A DNA stretch of 44,472 nt from Clostridia bacterium (GTDB taxonomy: Bacteria; Bacillota; Clostridia; Christensenellales; Borkfalkiaceae): NCBI GenBank assembly GCA_028720205.1, contig JAQYLE010000018.1, forward strand, positions 1 to 44,472, given 5' to 3'. Positions 1 to 7,604 of this stretch are shown here, piece after piece. The notes beneath the pieces are model-generated. The model was given only the letters and a program-made list of their open reading frames with translations. It did not search any database and was not told the DNA's origin. Made by a program: the position numbers and the translations under genes. How positions within the stretch are numbered: position 1 is the first letter of the stretch; the number at the start of each line of letters is the position of its first letter.

Positions 1-195
1 CGTTAATTTTCGGGCGTAGTGTCCGCTGCGGTAACCCTGACGGGTTTCGTTGCGTTCGTATTTCGCCGCACCCGTCAATTCGTCGGCTTCTTTGTCTAAT
101 AGTTCGTTTAACGTCTCTTCTACGCTTTTTCTTACCAATTCCTTCAATTCCGACTTGACAGCCGCCTCGTTTAGTTGTATAATTTTATCAGGCAT
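1..195 (-). CDS. IS256-family (mutator-type) transposase, N-terminal 65 residues, cut by window edge
   Basis: The reverse strand opens with an ATG at 193-195, preceded by AAGGAG nine bases upstream, and stays open to base 1. The peptide begins MPDKIIQLNEAAVKSELKEL and continues with the conserved VEETLN, EADELTGA, YERNETRQGYR and SGHYARKL blocks. These are the hallmark N-terminal region of IS256/mutator transposases. The catalytic DDE domain lies outside the window, so integrity cannot be judged. A TATAAT box on the same strand lies about 105 bases upstream of the start. No flanking inverted repeat or target duplication could be identified. It is the only clear mobile element in the window. 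Confidence 0.9.
   Translation of the reverse strand, partial: MPDKIIQLNEAAVKSELKELVRKSVEETLNELLDKEADELTGAAKYERNETRQGYRSGHYARKLT
1..195 (-). mobile_element. Partial IS256-family insertion sequence (left part of window)
   Basis: This is inferred from the transposase start alone. The outer end of the element should lie somewhere between 196 and about 470, but no terminal repeat could be recognised there and the other end is outside the window. Confidence 0.6.
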
Positions 196-537
196 GTTGC
201 AATACTCCTTTGAATGTTCTTTTTTTGCTTATTCCATTCTATCAGAGTTTTGCTTACATGTCTATTTTTTTGTATGCATTTCTTCAATTTGCGAAATTTA
301 TTATACCTTATCAAGGAGTTTCCTTGTTCGACGTTTTTGCCGTGCAAAACATTTCTATGTGCGTGCCCGAAGCAGGTATTCCGTACCAATTATGCTCCGG
401 CGTTTTGGGGTATCAGGATTGCGCGCAGACAACATCGGTAAAAGATGACGCTAAAATGGGCTTTTATTGGTAAACGCCTCCCGAAGTCTAACTTTCAAAG
501 ACCGACTTTCAGGGGGCGTATTTTTTTCTGTTCTATT
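196..537. other. Intergenic stretch between transposase and SDR gene
   Basis: No convincing gene is present. It holds a TATAAT box for the transposase on the minus strand (around 300), a small palindrome CAAGGA-GTT-TCCTTG near 314-328, and presumably the end of the insertion sequence. A hairpin at 474-519 followed by a T-run reads as a plus-strand terminator, although both flanking genes are on the minus strand. Confidence 0.5.
474..528 (+). terminator. Hairpin plus T-run, plus-strand orientation
   Basis: ACGCCTCCCGAA (474-485) can pair with TTCAGGGGGCGT (508-519), with one mismatch and one wobble. A run of seven T follows from 521. No plus-strand gene ends here except an unconvincing ORF whose stop codon is at 471-473. 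This could be the tail of a gene lost when the insertion sequence arrived. Confidence 0.4.
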
Positions 538-1341
538 TTACCAGGTACGGGAATTGAGTTGACGGAACTGCGCTACGGTAGGAACGTGAGAGTTAAGGCC
601 GCCGTCTACGTTGACGATCTGACCCGTAACGTACGCGCTCTCGTCGGAGGCAAGGTATACGCACATATATCCGATATCCTCGGGGCAACCATAGCGATTC
701 ACCATAATATTGCTTGTGAAAATATCTTTAAGCGCCTGCGGAACGTGAGCGTCGTTTTCAGGCGTGACGATCAGCCCGGGGCGCACGCAGTTGCAACGGA
801 TATTCTGTTTACCGTACTGCAACGCGGTATACTGCGTAAGTTTGTCCACGCCGGCTTTGGCGCAGGCGTAAGCGGTAGAACTCAGATCGCCGCTGCACGA
901 AGCCATCGAACCGATATTGATGATGGATCCGCCGTTTTCGTTCTTCTGCAGATAGGGCAACACGGTTTTCGTAGCATAGAACGTACCGCGCATATCGCTT
1001 TGGAAAATGCTGTCCCACATTTCAAGCGTAAGTTCGTCCACGCGCCCGTCCTTCAACGCGACGTTCGCCGCGTTGTTTACCAACACGTCGATTTTGCCGT
1101 ATTTCTCAGCGGTATCCGCACAAAGTTTCTCAATGCTTTCCGTCGCCGTGATATCCATAAAATGATACCACGCCTCGCCGCCGTCTTTCACAATACGGTC
1201 CACAACCGCCTGTCCTTTTTCCTGCCGTCTGCCGCAGATCACCACTTTAGCGCCTTCCGCCGCAAACAACCTTGCGATGCCTATGCCGATTCCGCTGGTG
1301 GAACCGGTAACGATAGCTACTTTACCTTTTAATCTGTCCAT
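538..1341 (-). CDS. Short-chain dehydrogenase/reductase (SDR), 267 aa
   Basis: This is a classical SDR with a Rossmann fold. The cofactor motif TGSTSGIG spans residues 12-19 and NNAA 89-92. The catalytic Ser145 and the Y158-A-C-A-K162 motif are present, and a C-terminal NVDGG segment fits the family. The length is typical. The Arg39 after the second strand (CGRRQ) suggests NADP(H) preference. The position that usually carries the tetrad Asn (vNxxG) reads SDMRG, so Asp116 replaces it. GGGAGG sits six bases before the ATG. The substrate is not determinable. Gut SDRs of this size include hydroxysteroid, sugar-acid and 3-oxoacyl reductases. It stands alone, transcribed toward the insertion sequence. 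Confidence 0.85.
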   Translation of the reverse strand: MDRLKGKVAIVTGSTSGIGIGIARLFAAEGAKVVICGRRQEKGQAVVDRIVKDGGEAWYHFMDITATESIEKLCADTAEKYGKIDVLVNNAANVALKDGRVDELTLEMWDSIFQSDMRGTFYATKTVLPYLQKNENGGSIINIGSMASCSGDLSSTAYACAKAGVDKLTQYTALQYGKQNIRCNCVRPGLIVTPENDAHVPQALKDIFTSNIMVNRYGCPEDIGYMCVYLASDESAYVTGQIVNVDGGLNSHVPTVAQFRQLNSRTW

Positions 1342-1599
1342 AGTTTACCTCCCGGAATTTCTCTTTTATTTTATCAGATTTTTTGAACAATTAAAAGCGA
1401 TTTATATTTATAATATTCCCCGGCACTGTACTGTCCGTTTATTAACTCTGACGAATATAGTATATATTATTTTTACGAAAAACGCAACTTATTTATTGCC
1501 TATTATCAATATAAATTTGGGGTTTGAATGTAAAAGGTATCGTTAAAACGACTTAAGCGGTAACGTTTCGGCTCCGGTATCGTTAATGGTTTTCCGCGA

Positions 1600-4548
1600 T
1601 TATTCCGCGTCCGTCGTTTTCGTAAACATACGGTAGAACAGCGAGAACAAAACGATATTAAACAGATACGCTACGGGAATTACAACGTAAGAGAGCAGTT
1701 CGGGTACGGAACGCAGATCGGCTTTTAAGTATACGGCAACCATCGAGGCGAGCACGGTTACAATCACGAACAGCACGCAGGCCGTTAAAATGCAGCCGCT
1801 TTTTTTGCTTCTCCGCACGCGCGGTTTATAGCCGCCCGCATACAGTATGGTGCAGATTAAAAACGTAAGGAATCCGCCCGAAAAAGCAACGAAGGGATAT
1901 AACCCGTTTACGTTCAGTCTGTCTTTAAAAAAGAAAATCGAAAGACTTTCCGCAAGAACGATACAAAAGATAACGAACGCCGTTTTAAAAAGCGTTTTTC
2001 CCTTGTTGAAAAAGCCGTTCGCGCCGCGCGTCGCGTTTGCGTTCTGCGCGCCGTACGCAGAGGAAGCATAAAACGCATTTTCAGGTTTGTCTTGTCGGTT
2101 TTCCGGCGCTTTGCCGTTTTGCAAAAATTGCGCGCCGCCGCTTGTGCGGAGCCTGATTCCGTCCGCCTGCGCGCGTTCGTTCAACAGCGAAAAATCGTAA
2201 GCGCTTTGTTTGTTTTCGGCTGTAAAGGACTGCCGTTGCGCAACGTTCGCCTGCGCGTCGGAAGGACGGTTAGCCGCATAGGCGGAATCGTACGCGGGGG
2301 GAGCGCCCGTAAGAGAGGCGTATTCCGCGGAGATACGCGCGGCGTTGAATTGTCTGCGCGCCTCGTTCAAAGCCGTTTCTCTGCCTTCCAGTTCGTATTC
2401 CTTATCTTTCATCGCGGCTTCGCGGCGGGTAAGGTTAGCCGCCTGTTCGCGTACGGCGGCAATCGTCTGCGCCGTTTCTTCTTCCTGCTTCGTTTTTTCC
2501 GCTTCGTAGGTTTCTTTTTCTTTTTGCCACAGCGCCTTTTCGGTGAGGTACGATTGTTTTTCCTCGTCGAACAAGCGGCGCTCTTCCGCCCAGGCGGCGC
2601 GTTCGGCGTTAAATTTCTGTAAATCGCTGTTGAACGATTTCAGATCGGCGTTGTATGCGCCTATTTTATCGGCATAGTCGAATTGTTGCGAGGAGAATTC
2701 GCCGCGCCGCGCCATAAACGCCGACTGTTCGTTTTTCAACGTTTCTTCACGCCGCGAAAGTTCGTTTTCGCGCTCGTCCAGAGCGGATTGCGTATCGTGT
2801 ACTTCCTCCTGTTTTCTGCAAAGAAGCGCCTCTCTTCCCGCCAGCGATTCGCGCGTTTGCGCAATTTCTTCTTCGCGCTGAGCGAGGGCGGCTTCCCGTG
2901 CGGAAAATCCGGCGTTTTTTTCTTCGAGTTCTTTTTCTTTTATCGAAAAATCGTATTCGCGTTCGGTAAATTCGTATTTTTCCTTTTCAAACGCCGAACG
3001 GGTTTCTTCCCATTGCCGTTTCGCCTCGTCGAACGCGGCTTTATCCGCTTCGAATTTTTCGCGTTCTTCGTTTAAATCGCTTTCGGCGCGTTGCAGGGCG
3101 GCTTCCCGTTCTTCCACGTTCTGCGCGGTTTCCGCCACTTTGTTTTCGGAAGATTTCATCAGCGCGGTAAGATTTTGCACCGTTGCCTCGCGTTCGGCAA
3201 GTTCCGCTTCCTTTATTTGCAGTTCATGCTTTTCTTCTTCTATTTTGTTTAACGCCTCGGCGAGTTCCTGCCGCTTGGTTTCGGTTTCTTCTTCCGCTTT
3301 CGTCTGCGCTAAAATCGCGGAAGCGAGTTCGCTTTGCTTTTCCTGCAATTCGTTTTCTTTTTCGGCAAGTTCGGCTTTCGTAGCGTCCAGATCTTCCTGT
3401 AAACGGTTAATCTTCGCTTCTTTAACGAGTAATTCCGCGCGCGCGGAAGTCAGATTAACGTCCAGCCCGTTAATCGCCGCCTGTTTGTCGTTAATCTCTT
3501 GCCGTAAAGAAGAAATGCGATCGACAAGTTCGGCGTGTTCCGCGCCGAGTTTTTCCGATTCCGAACGCGCGGCTACGCTGTCGGCGCGGTTTGATTCCAG
3601 AGCGGATTCCGCTTCCGCAAGCCGCGCTTGCTTGTCGTTCAGTTCCGCGCGCGTCTGTTCGAGTTCTTCCGAGTTTTTTAAAAGTTCCGCGCGTTTTTCT
3701 TCCAGCGCCTCCCTGGCTTCGTCGAGCGAAGCGGAAAGGGCGGAGATTTTTTCCTCGCCGCCGTCGGCGGCAATTTTCAGTTCGGCGACGCGGCTTTGCA
3801 AACGCTGCGTTTCGCGGCTCTGCGCTTCCGTATCTTCGCGCAGCCTTTCGAGTTGCGCGCGATTGGCAAGCAGTTCGCTCTGTTGATTCGCTATCTCGCT
3901 TTCCTTGTCGGCAAGGGCGCTTTCCAATTGCGCGATTTTGTCCTTTAAATCCGCGTAATCCGATTTTTGCGAAGAAAGCGCGGAGGACTGTACGGAGAGC
4001 AAAGAGCGCTGGCGTTCCAGTTCGCTCTGCAATTTTTTCAGCGAATTTTTTTCTTCGGAAAGCGCCGCTTCGCGCGCGGAAAGATTGCGCCTGATATCTT
4101 CCAGTTCCTTTTGCTTTTCGGTGAGGAACGAAAAATCGAAGTGCTTGTCGCCGTCGGCAATCAGACTGTCGATAATCGTACGCGAATACTCCCATTCGGA
4201 AAGGGATTTTCGCACGAATTCTCTGCCTTCTTCCGTAAGGCGGAAATACTTCCGTCTGCCGCCGTTCGAATATTCGCCGTAATACGAGGCGACGTAATGC
4301 AGCGATTCCAGGCGTTTCAGCGCGCTGTAAAGCGTGGGTTGCTTAATGGAATACAATCCGCCCGTTTTATTTTCTATTTCGCTTATAATATCGTAGCCGT
4401 ATTTGTCGCCGTCGTATAAACTGCGTAAAATAATGGTATTGATATGCCCCCGGATCAGATCGGAACTGATCGACATTCCTTCTTCGCCGCCCGTAATCGT
4501 TTCGAAATCTTCGTTTTCATTTTCCGAAACGTCTTTGTAGTCAGCCAT
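1600..4548 (-). CDS. Membrane-anchored PadR-type regulator with ~600-residue coiled coil, 982 aa
   Basis: Residues about 25-125 form a PadR-type winged helix (ISSDLIRGHINTIILRSLYD, then QPTLYSALKRLE and GGRRKYFRLTEEG). Residues about 143-735 are an almost uninterrupted heptad-rich coiled coil made of Ala, Glu, Arg, Lys, Leu and Gln, with recurring AREAAL, LAEREA and ELEEKR segments. A low-complexity linker follows, then four hydrophobic helices at about 855-874, 884-904, 918-941 and 951-974. The Arg/Lys-rich loop KPRVRRSKKS lies between helices 2 and 3, which puts both termini in the cytoplasm by the positive-inside rule. The design is a DNA-binding head held on a long rod to the membrane. 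PadR proteins are normally 100-200 residues, so the rod and anchor are unusual. Upstream lie TATGTCTG repeats that probably serve autoregulation. Neither ligand nor targets are known. Confidence 0.85.
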   Translation of the reverse strand: MADYKDVSENENEDFETITGGEEGMSISSDLIRGHINTIILRSLYDGDKYGYDIISEIENKTGGLYSIKQPTLYSALKRLESLHYVASYYGEYSNGGRRKYFRLTEEGREFVRKSLSEWEYSRTIIDSLIADGDKHFDFSFLTEKQKELEDIRRNLSAREAALSEEKNSLKKLQSELERQRSLLSVQSSALSSQKSDYADLKDKIAQLESALADKESEIANQQSELLANRAQLERLREDTEAQSRETQRLQSRVAELKIAADGGEEKISALSASLDEAREALEEKRAELLKNSEELEQTRAELNDKQARLAEAESALESNRADSVAARSESEKLGAEHAELVDRISSLRQEINDKQAAINGLDVNLTSARAELLVKEAKINRLQEDLDATKAELAEKENELQEKQSELASAILAQTKAEEETETKRQELAEALNKIEEEKHELQIKEAELAEREATVQNLTALMKSSENKVAETAQNVEEREAALQRAESDLNEEREKFEADKAAFDEAKRQWEETRSAFEKEKYEFTEREYDFSIKEKELEEKNAGFSAREAALAQREEEIAQTRESLAGREALLCRKQEEVHDTQSALDERENELSRREETLKNEQSAFMARRGEFSSQQFDYADKIGAYNADLKSFNSDLQKFNAERAAWAEERRLFDEEKQSYLTEKALWQKEKETYEAEKTKQEEETAQTIAAVREQAANLTRREAAMKDKEYELEGRETALNEARRQFNAARISAEYASLTGAPPAYDSAYAANRPSDAQANVAQRQSFTAENKQSAYDFSLLNERAQADGIRLRTSGGAQFLQNGKAPENRQDKPENAFYASSAYGAQNANATRGANGFFNKGKTLFKTAFVIFCIVLAESLSIFFFKDRLNVNGLYPFVAFSGGFLTFLICTILYAGGYKPRVRRSKKSGCILTACVLFVIVTVLASMVAVYLKADLRSVPELLSYVVIPVAYLFNIVLFSLFYRMFTKTTDAE

Positions 4549-4606
4549 CGTCGTATCTCCTTAATTTGTATAGGTTATATGCCCGTATAAGTGTCCGTAT
4601 CGGTAA

Positions 4607-4752
4607 TATGTCTGCCATAATACCTATGTCTGACGTAGTATGTCAGGCATAAAATAGCGTAAAAAGCGAGAAAATCGTTTAAAAGTACTATGTCTGTCAT
4701 AATTATTATGTCTGGCGAAGTACTTTTCGGTGAAAATACAATTATGACATAA
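4607..4752. promoter_or_regulatory. Array of TATGTCTG operator-like repeats upstream of the PadR-type gene
   Basis: TATGTCTGNC occurs four times in direct orientation, at 4607, 4625, 4689 and 4707, in two pairs each spaced exactly 18 bases. Two copies are small palindromes of form TATG-N5-CATA (4607-4619 and 4689-4701). TATGTCTGAC at 4625 also faces GTCAGGCATA at 4642-4651 as a near-perfect inverted repeat. The second pair is framed by AAAAGTACT (4681-4689) and AGTACTTTT (4719-4727). A further palindrome TTATG-A-CATAA lies at 4742-4752. ATGT/ACAT half sites are typical of PadR operators. The array overlaps the predicted promoter of the regulator gene, so negative autoregulation is the likely role. 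Confidence 0.75.
4617..4646 (-). promoter_or_regulatory. Predicted promoter of the PadR-type gene
   Basis: On the minus strand CTGACA (4641-4646) and TATTAT (4617-4622) are separated by 18 bases. Both boxes are built from the TATGTCTG repeats, so a bound PadR protein would block RNA polymerase. Confidence 0.5.
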
Positions 4753-4876
4753 ATAGTATATCATAACAAAAAGTAATTGTCAATAAAACGAACCGAAAAA
4801 TGGCTTAAAACAGGGCGAAAATTATAAAAAATCGCGCGAAAAAACGGTAAAAACGCCTTATTTATGCGCAACCGAC

Positions 4877-4905
4877 TTGACATTTTTCCATAAAGGCGGT
4901 ATAAT
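4877..4905 (+). promoter_or_regulatory. Consensus promoter of the thioesterase operon; transcript probably leaderless
   Basis: TTGACA (4877-4882), a 17-base spacer and TATAAT (4900-4905) form a perfect sigma-A promoter. The ATG of the thioesterase begins only nine bases after the -10 box. Initiation at the usual distance would leave a leader of zero to three bases, and no Shine-Dalgarno sequence exists. Confidence 0.85.
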
Positions 4906-4914
4906 AAAATCGTT

Positions 4915-5691
4915 ATGGAACGATACAGGCACGAAGAAACGTTTAAACTCGGTTTCCGCGACGTGGATTTTAAAGACGAACTGAAAGTTTCGTCGTTGCT
5001 TTCGTATTTCGAAACGGCCGCTTCGAACAGCGCGGAAGAACTCGGCTTCGGGTATACGTATTTAAAAGAGCACGGCTACGCCTTTTTTCTTTGCGATATT
5101 CGCTGTATCTTGTATAAAAGCGCTATGCTCGGCGATATCATGCGCGTCGTCACATGGCCCACGCCGCCTTCTTTTGCCGTATTCGGGCGCGAATTCGAAG
5201 GGTACGATAAAAGCGGCGAAAAAGCGCTTGCGGCAACTTCGCGCTGGTGCGCCGTAAATTTTTCTTCGGGCAAAATTTTAACGGCGAAAGCCTTTCCGGA
5301 GCAGGATTATACGAACGATACGATTTACGATCCGCAAAAATCGGGCGTACCTTTCGTAAAAACGTTGAAATTTTTACCGGAAGAGGGGGTTTTGCGTTAT
5401 TCGCTCACCGTTGCCAATTCCGAATACGATCATAACATGCACGTGAACAATACGCGCTACGCCGATTATTGCCTGAATTGTTTTACCGCGTCGGAACTTG
5501 CGCGGCGGCGACCGGAAAGTTTTTCCGTCTCGTACGTAAAGCAGTGCCGCGAGGGCGACGAACTGCGTTTTTACAGAAAGGACGAAGAGGGCGGCGTTAC
5601 GCGGATATGCGGTTTCAATCAGTCGGGCGAAAACGTGGTGCGCGCGGAATTTTCGTTTGCGTCGCGCGATGAAAGCGGTATTTCTCCATGA
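4915..5691 (+). CDS. Acyl-ACP thioesterase, 258 aa
   Basis: This enzyme hydrolyses acyl-ACP to release free fatty acid from type II fatty acid synthesis in the cytoplasm. The sequence is a double hotdog protein of the bacterial FatA/FatB-like family. The N-terminal half opens with YRHEETFKLGFRDVDFKDEL and an FETAASNSAEELGFG helix. The C-terminal half carries the catalytic signature YDHNMHVNNTRYADY with Asp172, Asn174 and His176. The length fits the family. It is the first gene of a seven-gene run. Its start codon abuts a consensus promoter and lacks a ribosome binding site. Its stop overlaps the next start in ATGA. Confidence 0.88.
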   Translation: MERYRHEETFKLGFRDVDFKDELKVSSLLSYFETAASNSAEELGFGYTYLKEHGYAFFLCDIRCILYKSAMLGDIMRVVTWPTPPSFAVFGREFEGYDKSGEKALAATSRWCAVNFSSGKILTAKAFPEQDYTNDTIYDPQKSGVPFVKTLKFLPEEGVLRYSLTVANSEYDHNMHVNNTRYADYCLNCFTASELARRRPESFSVSYVKQCREGDELRFYRKDEEGGVTRICGFNQSGENVVRAEFSFASRDESGISP

Positions 5692-6956
5692 GGAAGAACG
5701 GCGTCAACCGAACCTTCGAACCTGTTGCGGAAGGCGAAATATGCGTGGACGGGTTTGTGCCCTGTTCGAATTTTTTTCAAGGGGCGAGTCGAAGCGGAAA
5801 CGCGTTTTCCGCGGCGGAGCGGCGGGAAGAGGCCGCGCTGTCGCTTCTCGGTTTATCCGACGTTCTGTTTTGTCGCTCGCCTGCCGCGGCGGCGTTTATC
5901 ACGGGCGGCAACGCGTTTTTCCCCTGTTTGCACGAGGCGTCGAAAACGGCGGCGTTAAAAGACAGAGCGAAGGCCGCGATTTTTTTCGACGGAAGAGAAA
6001 GCCCGTTTTCTTCAAGGGAAAAAGCGGCGTGCGAAAAGTTGTTGAAGGACATATTTTTTTCGCTGAGAATCGGGCGCAACGAAATTATTTCCTTCACGTG
6101 CGACGGCGCCGCTTCGCAAAAAGTCGCGCGTTCGTATACCTTCCGTATCGGCGATTATTCCTGCAGGCTTTGCTGCGTGATGCGTTGTGCCGCAAAAGAG
6201 GGCTCGGCGGTAAAATACAGGCAGTTTTTATTGCTGACCGACGCGAAAATTTCCGCGCCCATGTTGCAGAGAATGCTGAAATCGCTATCGTCGGATCCGT
6301 TGCATTTCGCCGACGAAACGGCGGGAGGGCGCGCGTTCGACGCCGCGGCGTTTTTATCCAGCGCCCGCGCGGAAAATTATCTTATTTCCGCGCCCGACGG
6401 CGAATACGCAAAAACAATGCGGCTGATTCGTTCGATTTTTTACGATTTTCTGCTTTACGCGGCAAAACAGACGGGGGAACGGCTGGTAAAAATCCGCGTT
6501 TCCGGGGCGAAATCCGCGCAGGAGGCAAGCGGCGTCGCGCTGGCGTTCGTACGAAGGCGCGCCGTATACGAGGAGATAAAAAAACGACGGCTTTCTCCGC
6601 TTTTTGTACTGGAATGCGTCGGCGCGGCGGGGGAACGTAACCGCGCGGGCGTTACGGCGGAACTATCTTCGTCGGCGGGAAAAGTATGCCTCGTGTTCGA
6701 AGGAACTTTGCTGTCGCCCCCCGAAGAGACGACGGAGGCGATTTTGTCGGCGGACGACGCGGAATTGTCGGTGGAATTATTATCGGGCAATTATTCGTAT
6801 TCGGCGTGTATGTACGTTCCGTGCGAAAGCGCGGAAGAGGACGGCGCAAAACTCAGACGGGGCGATATCGCGCGGGAAGAATGCGAGGCGGTAAGCCGGG
6901 AGAAAGAAAAAACGCCGGATAACGCCGGAACGACGATTACGCAAAAACAGACGTAA
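5688..6956 (+). CDS. Degenerate ArgJ-like protein (ornithine acetyltransferase fold), catalytic nucleophile absent, 422 aa
   Basis: Three stretches align by eye with ArgJ, the glutamate N-acetyltransferase of arginine synthesis. Around residues 57-140, SDVLFCRSPAAAAFITGGNA through EIISFTCDG matches the ArgJ FTTN to STGVIG half. Residues 183-193 (LTDAKISAPML) match the TDAxIxxxxLQ block after the self-cleavage site. Residues 266-286 (LVKIRVSGAKSAQEASGVAL) match the EVxVxGAxxxxEA block. Overall length is close to ArgJ. The autocleavage segment that should contain the nucleophilic Thr (MATML in ArgJ) reads KYRQFLL at 176-182, and the VDGDTSTND motif is absent. It probably cannot process itself or transfer acetyl groups. 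The start overlaps the thioesterase stop. Homology rests on visual alignment only. Confidence 0.55.
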   Translation: MRKNGVNRTFEPVAEGEICVDGFVPCSNFFQGASRSGNAFSAAERREEAALSLLGLSDVLFCRSPAAAAFITGGNAFFPCLHEASKTAALKDRAKAAIFFDGRESPFSSREKAACEKLLKDIFFSLRIGRNEIISFTCDGAASQKVARSYTFRIGDYSCRLCCVMRCAAKEGSAVKYRQFLLLTDAKISAPMLQRMLKSLSSDPLHFADETAGGRAFDAAAFLSSARAENYLISAPDGEYAKTMRLIRSIFYDFLLYAAKQTGERLVKIRVSGAKSAQEASGVALAFVRRRAVYEEIKKRRLSPLFVLECVGAAGERNRAGVTAELSSSAGKVCLVFEGTLLSPPEETTEAILSADDAELSVELLSGNYSYSACMYVPCESAEEDGAKLRRGDIAREECEAVSREKEKTPDNAGTTITQKQT

Positions 6957-6968
6957 GGAGAAGAGATA

Positions 6969-7604
6969 ATGGACGTATTATACGAAGAAAGCGCGGTAAA
7001 CGCGCGTGCGACAAAAGCGCAGAAGCAATATAAAATTCTGAACGTTCTTTCAAAGATATTCGGCGTGATTGCGCTGGCGATTGCCGTAATTTTCGTTTTT
7101 AATCTGTTAACGTTTTTATTTGCTTTAAGCAGTTTTGACGCGGAGGGGCGCGGCAGCGCGATAGGAATGTTGATATTCCTGTTTATGATGCTGTTGATGT
7201 TCGGTTCGCCGTGGCTTGCTTTGTTTTTTTTGAAGCGCAGAATCAACGTGAGTTTCGATTACACCTTCGTTTCGGGAGAACTGCGCATATCCAAAGTATT
7301 TAACGTAAACCGGCGCAAGTTTTTATACAGGATTCAGCCGGAGAGCATATTAAAACTCGGCGACGTTGATTCTCCGAGTTTTTCGCGCGTATGTTCGGAT
7401 CCTTCTGCGAAGCAGATCGTATGCACGCCCAACGCCGAACCCGCCGAAGGGAAATTCTTTTTGTATATCCAGACGAGCGAACCTGCCGGCAAGCGCGTGT
7501 ACGTGTTGGAATGCCGTGAGGAGATGCTTGTGAATATTTTAAAATTCGTGAAACGCGGCATTCTGGAAAGCGATTACGTAATGCAGGAAAAGAAGAACAA
7601 ATGA
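6969..7604 (+). CDS. Small membrane protein, 211 aa, possibly DUF6106-like
   Basis: I do not recognise this with certainty. After a short cytoplasmic start (MDVLYEESAVNARATKAQKQ) there are two membrane helices, at about 28-53 and 65-88. A soluble C-terminal part of about 120 residues rich in beta strands follows (RRINVSFDYTFVSGELRISK onward), similar in pattern to bacterial PH-like domains. The start MDVLYEE and the layout recall small DUF6106-type proteins of Clostridia. GTAAGGAG just before the ATG overlaps the preceding stop. The last codons overlap the next gene as ATGA, so it is translationally linked to the cysteine desulfurase. Confidence 0.6.
   Translation: MDVLYEESAVNARATKAQKQYKILNVLSKIFGVIALAIAVIFVFNLLTFLFALSSFDAEGRGSAIGMLIFLFMMLLMFGSPWLALFFLKRRINVSFDYTFVSGELRISKVFNVNRRKFLYRIQPESILKLGDVDSPSFSRVCSDPSAKQIVCTPNAEPAEGKFFLYIQTSEPAGKRVYVLECREEMLVNILKFVKRGILESDYVMQEKKNK

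Noticed and set aside
210-473. 87-codon plus-strand ORF ending right before a terminator
   Set aside because: Hydrophobic AT-rich translation with no start signal and no recognisable family. Kept only as a possible gene remnant.
3140-3886. Long plus-strand ORF within the PadR-type gene
   Set aside because: It is Ser/Arg-rich antisense of the coiled-coil repeats, a codon-bias shadow.
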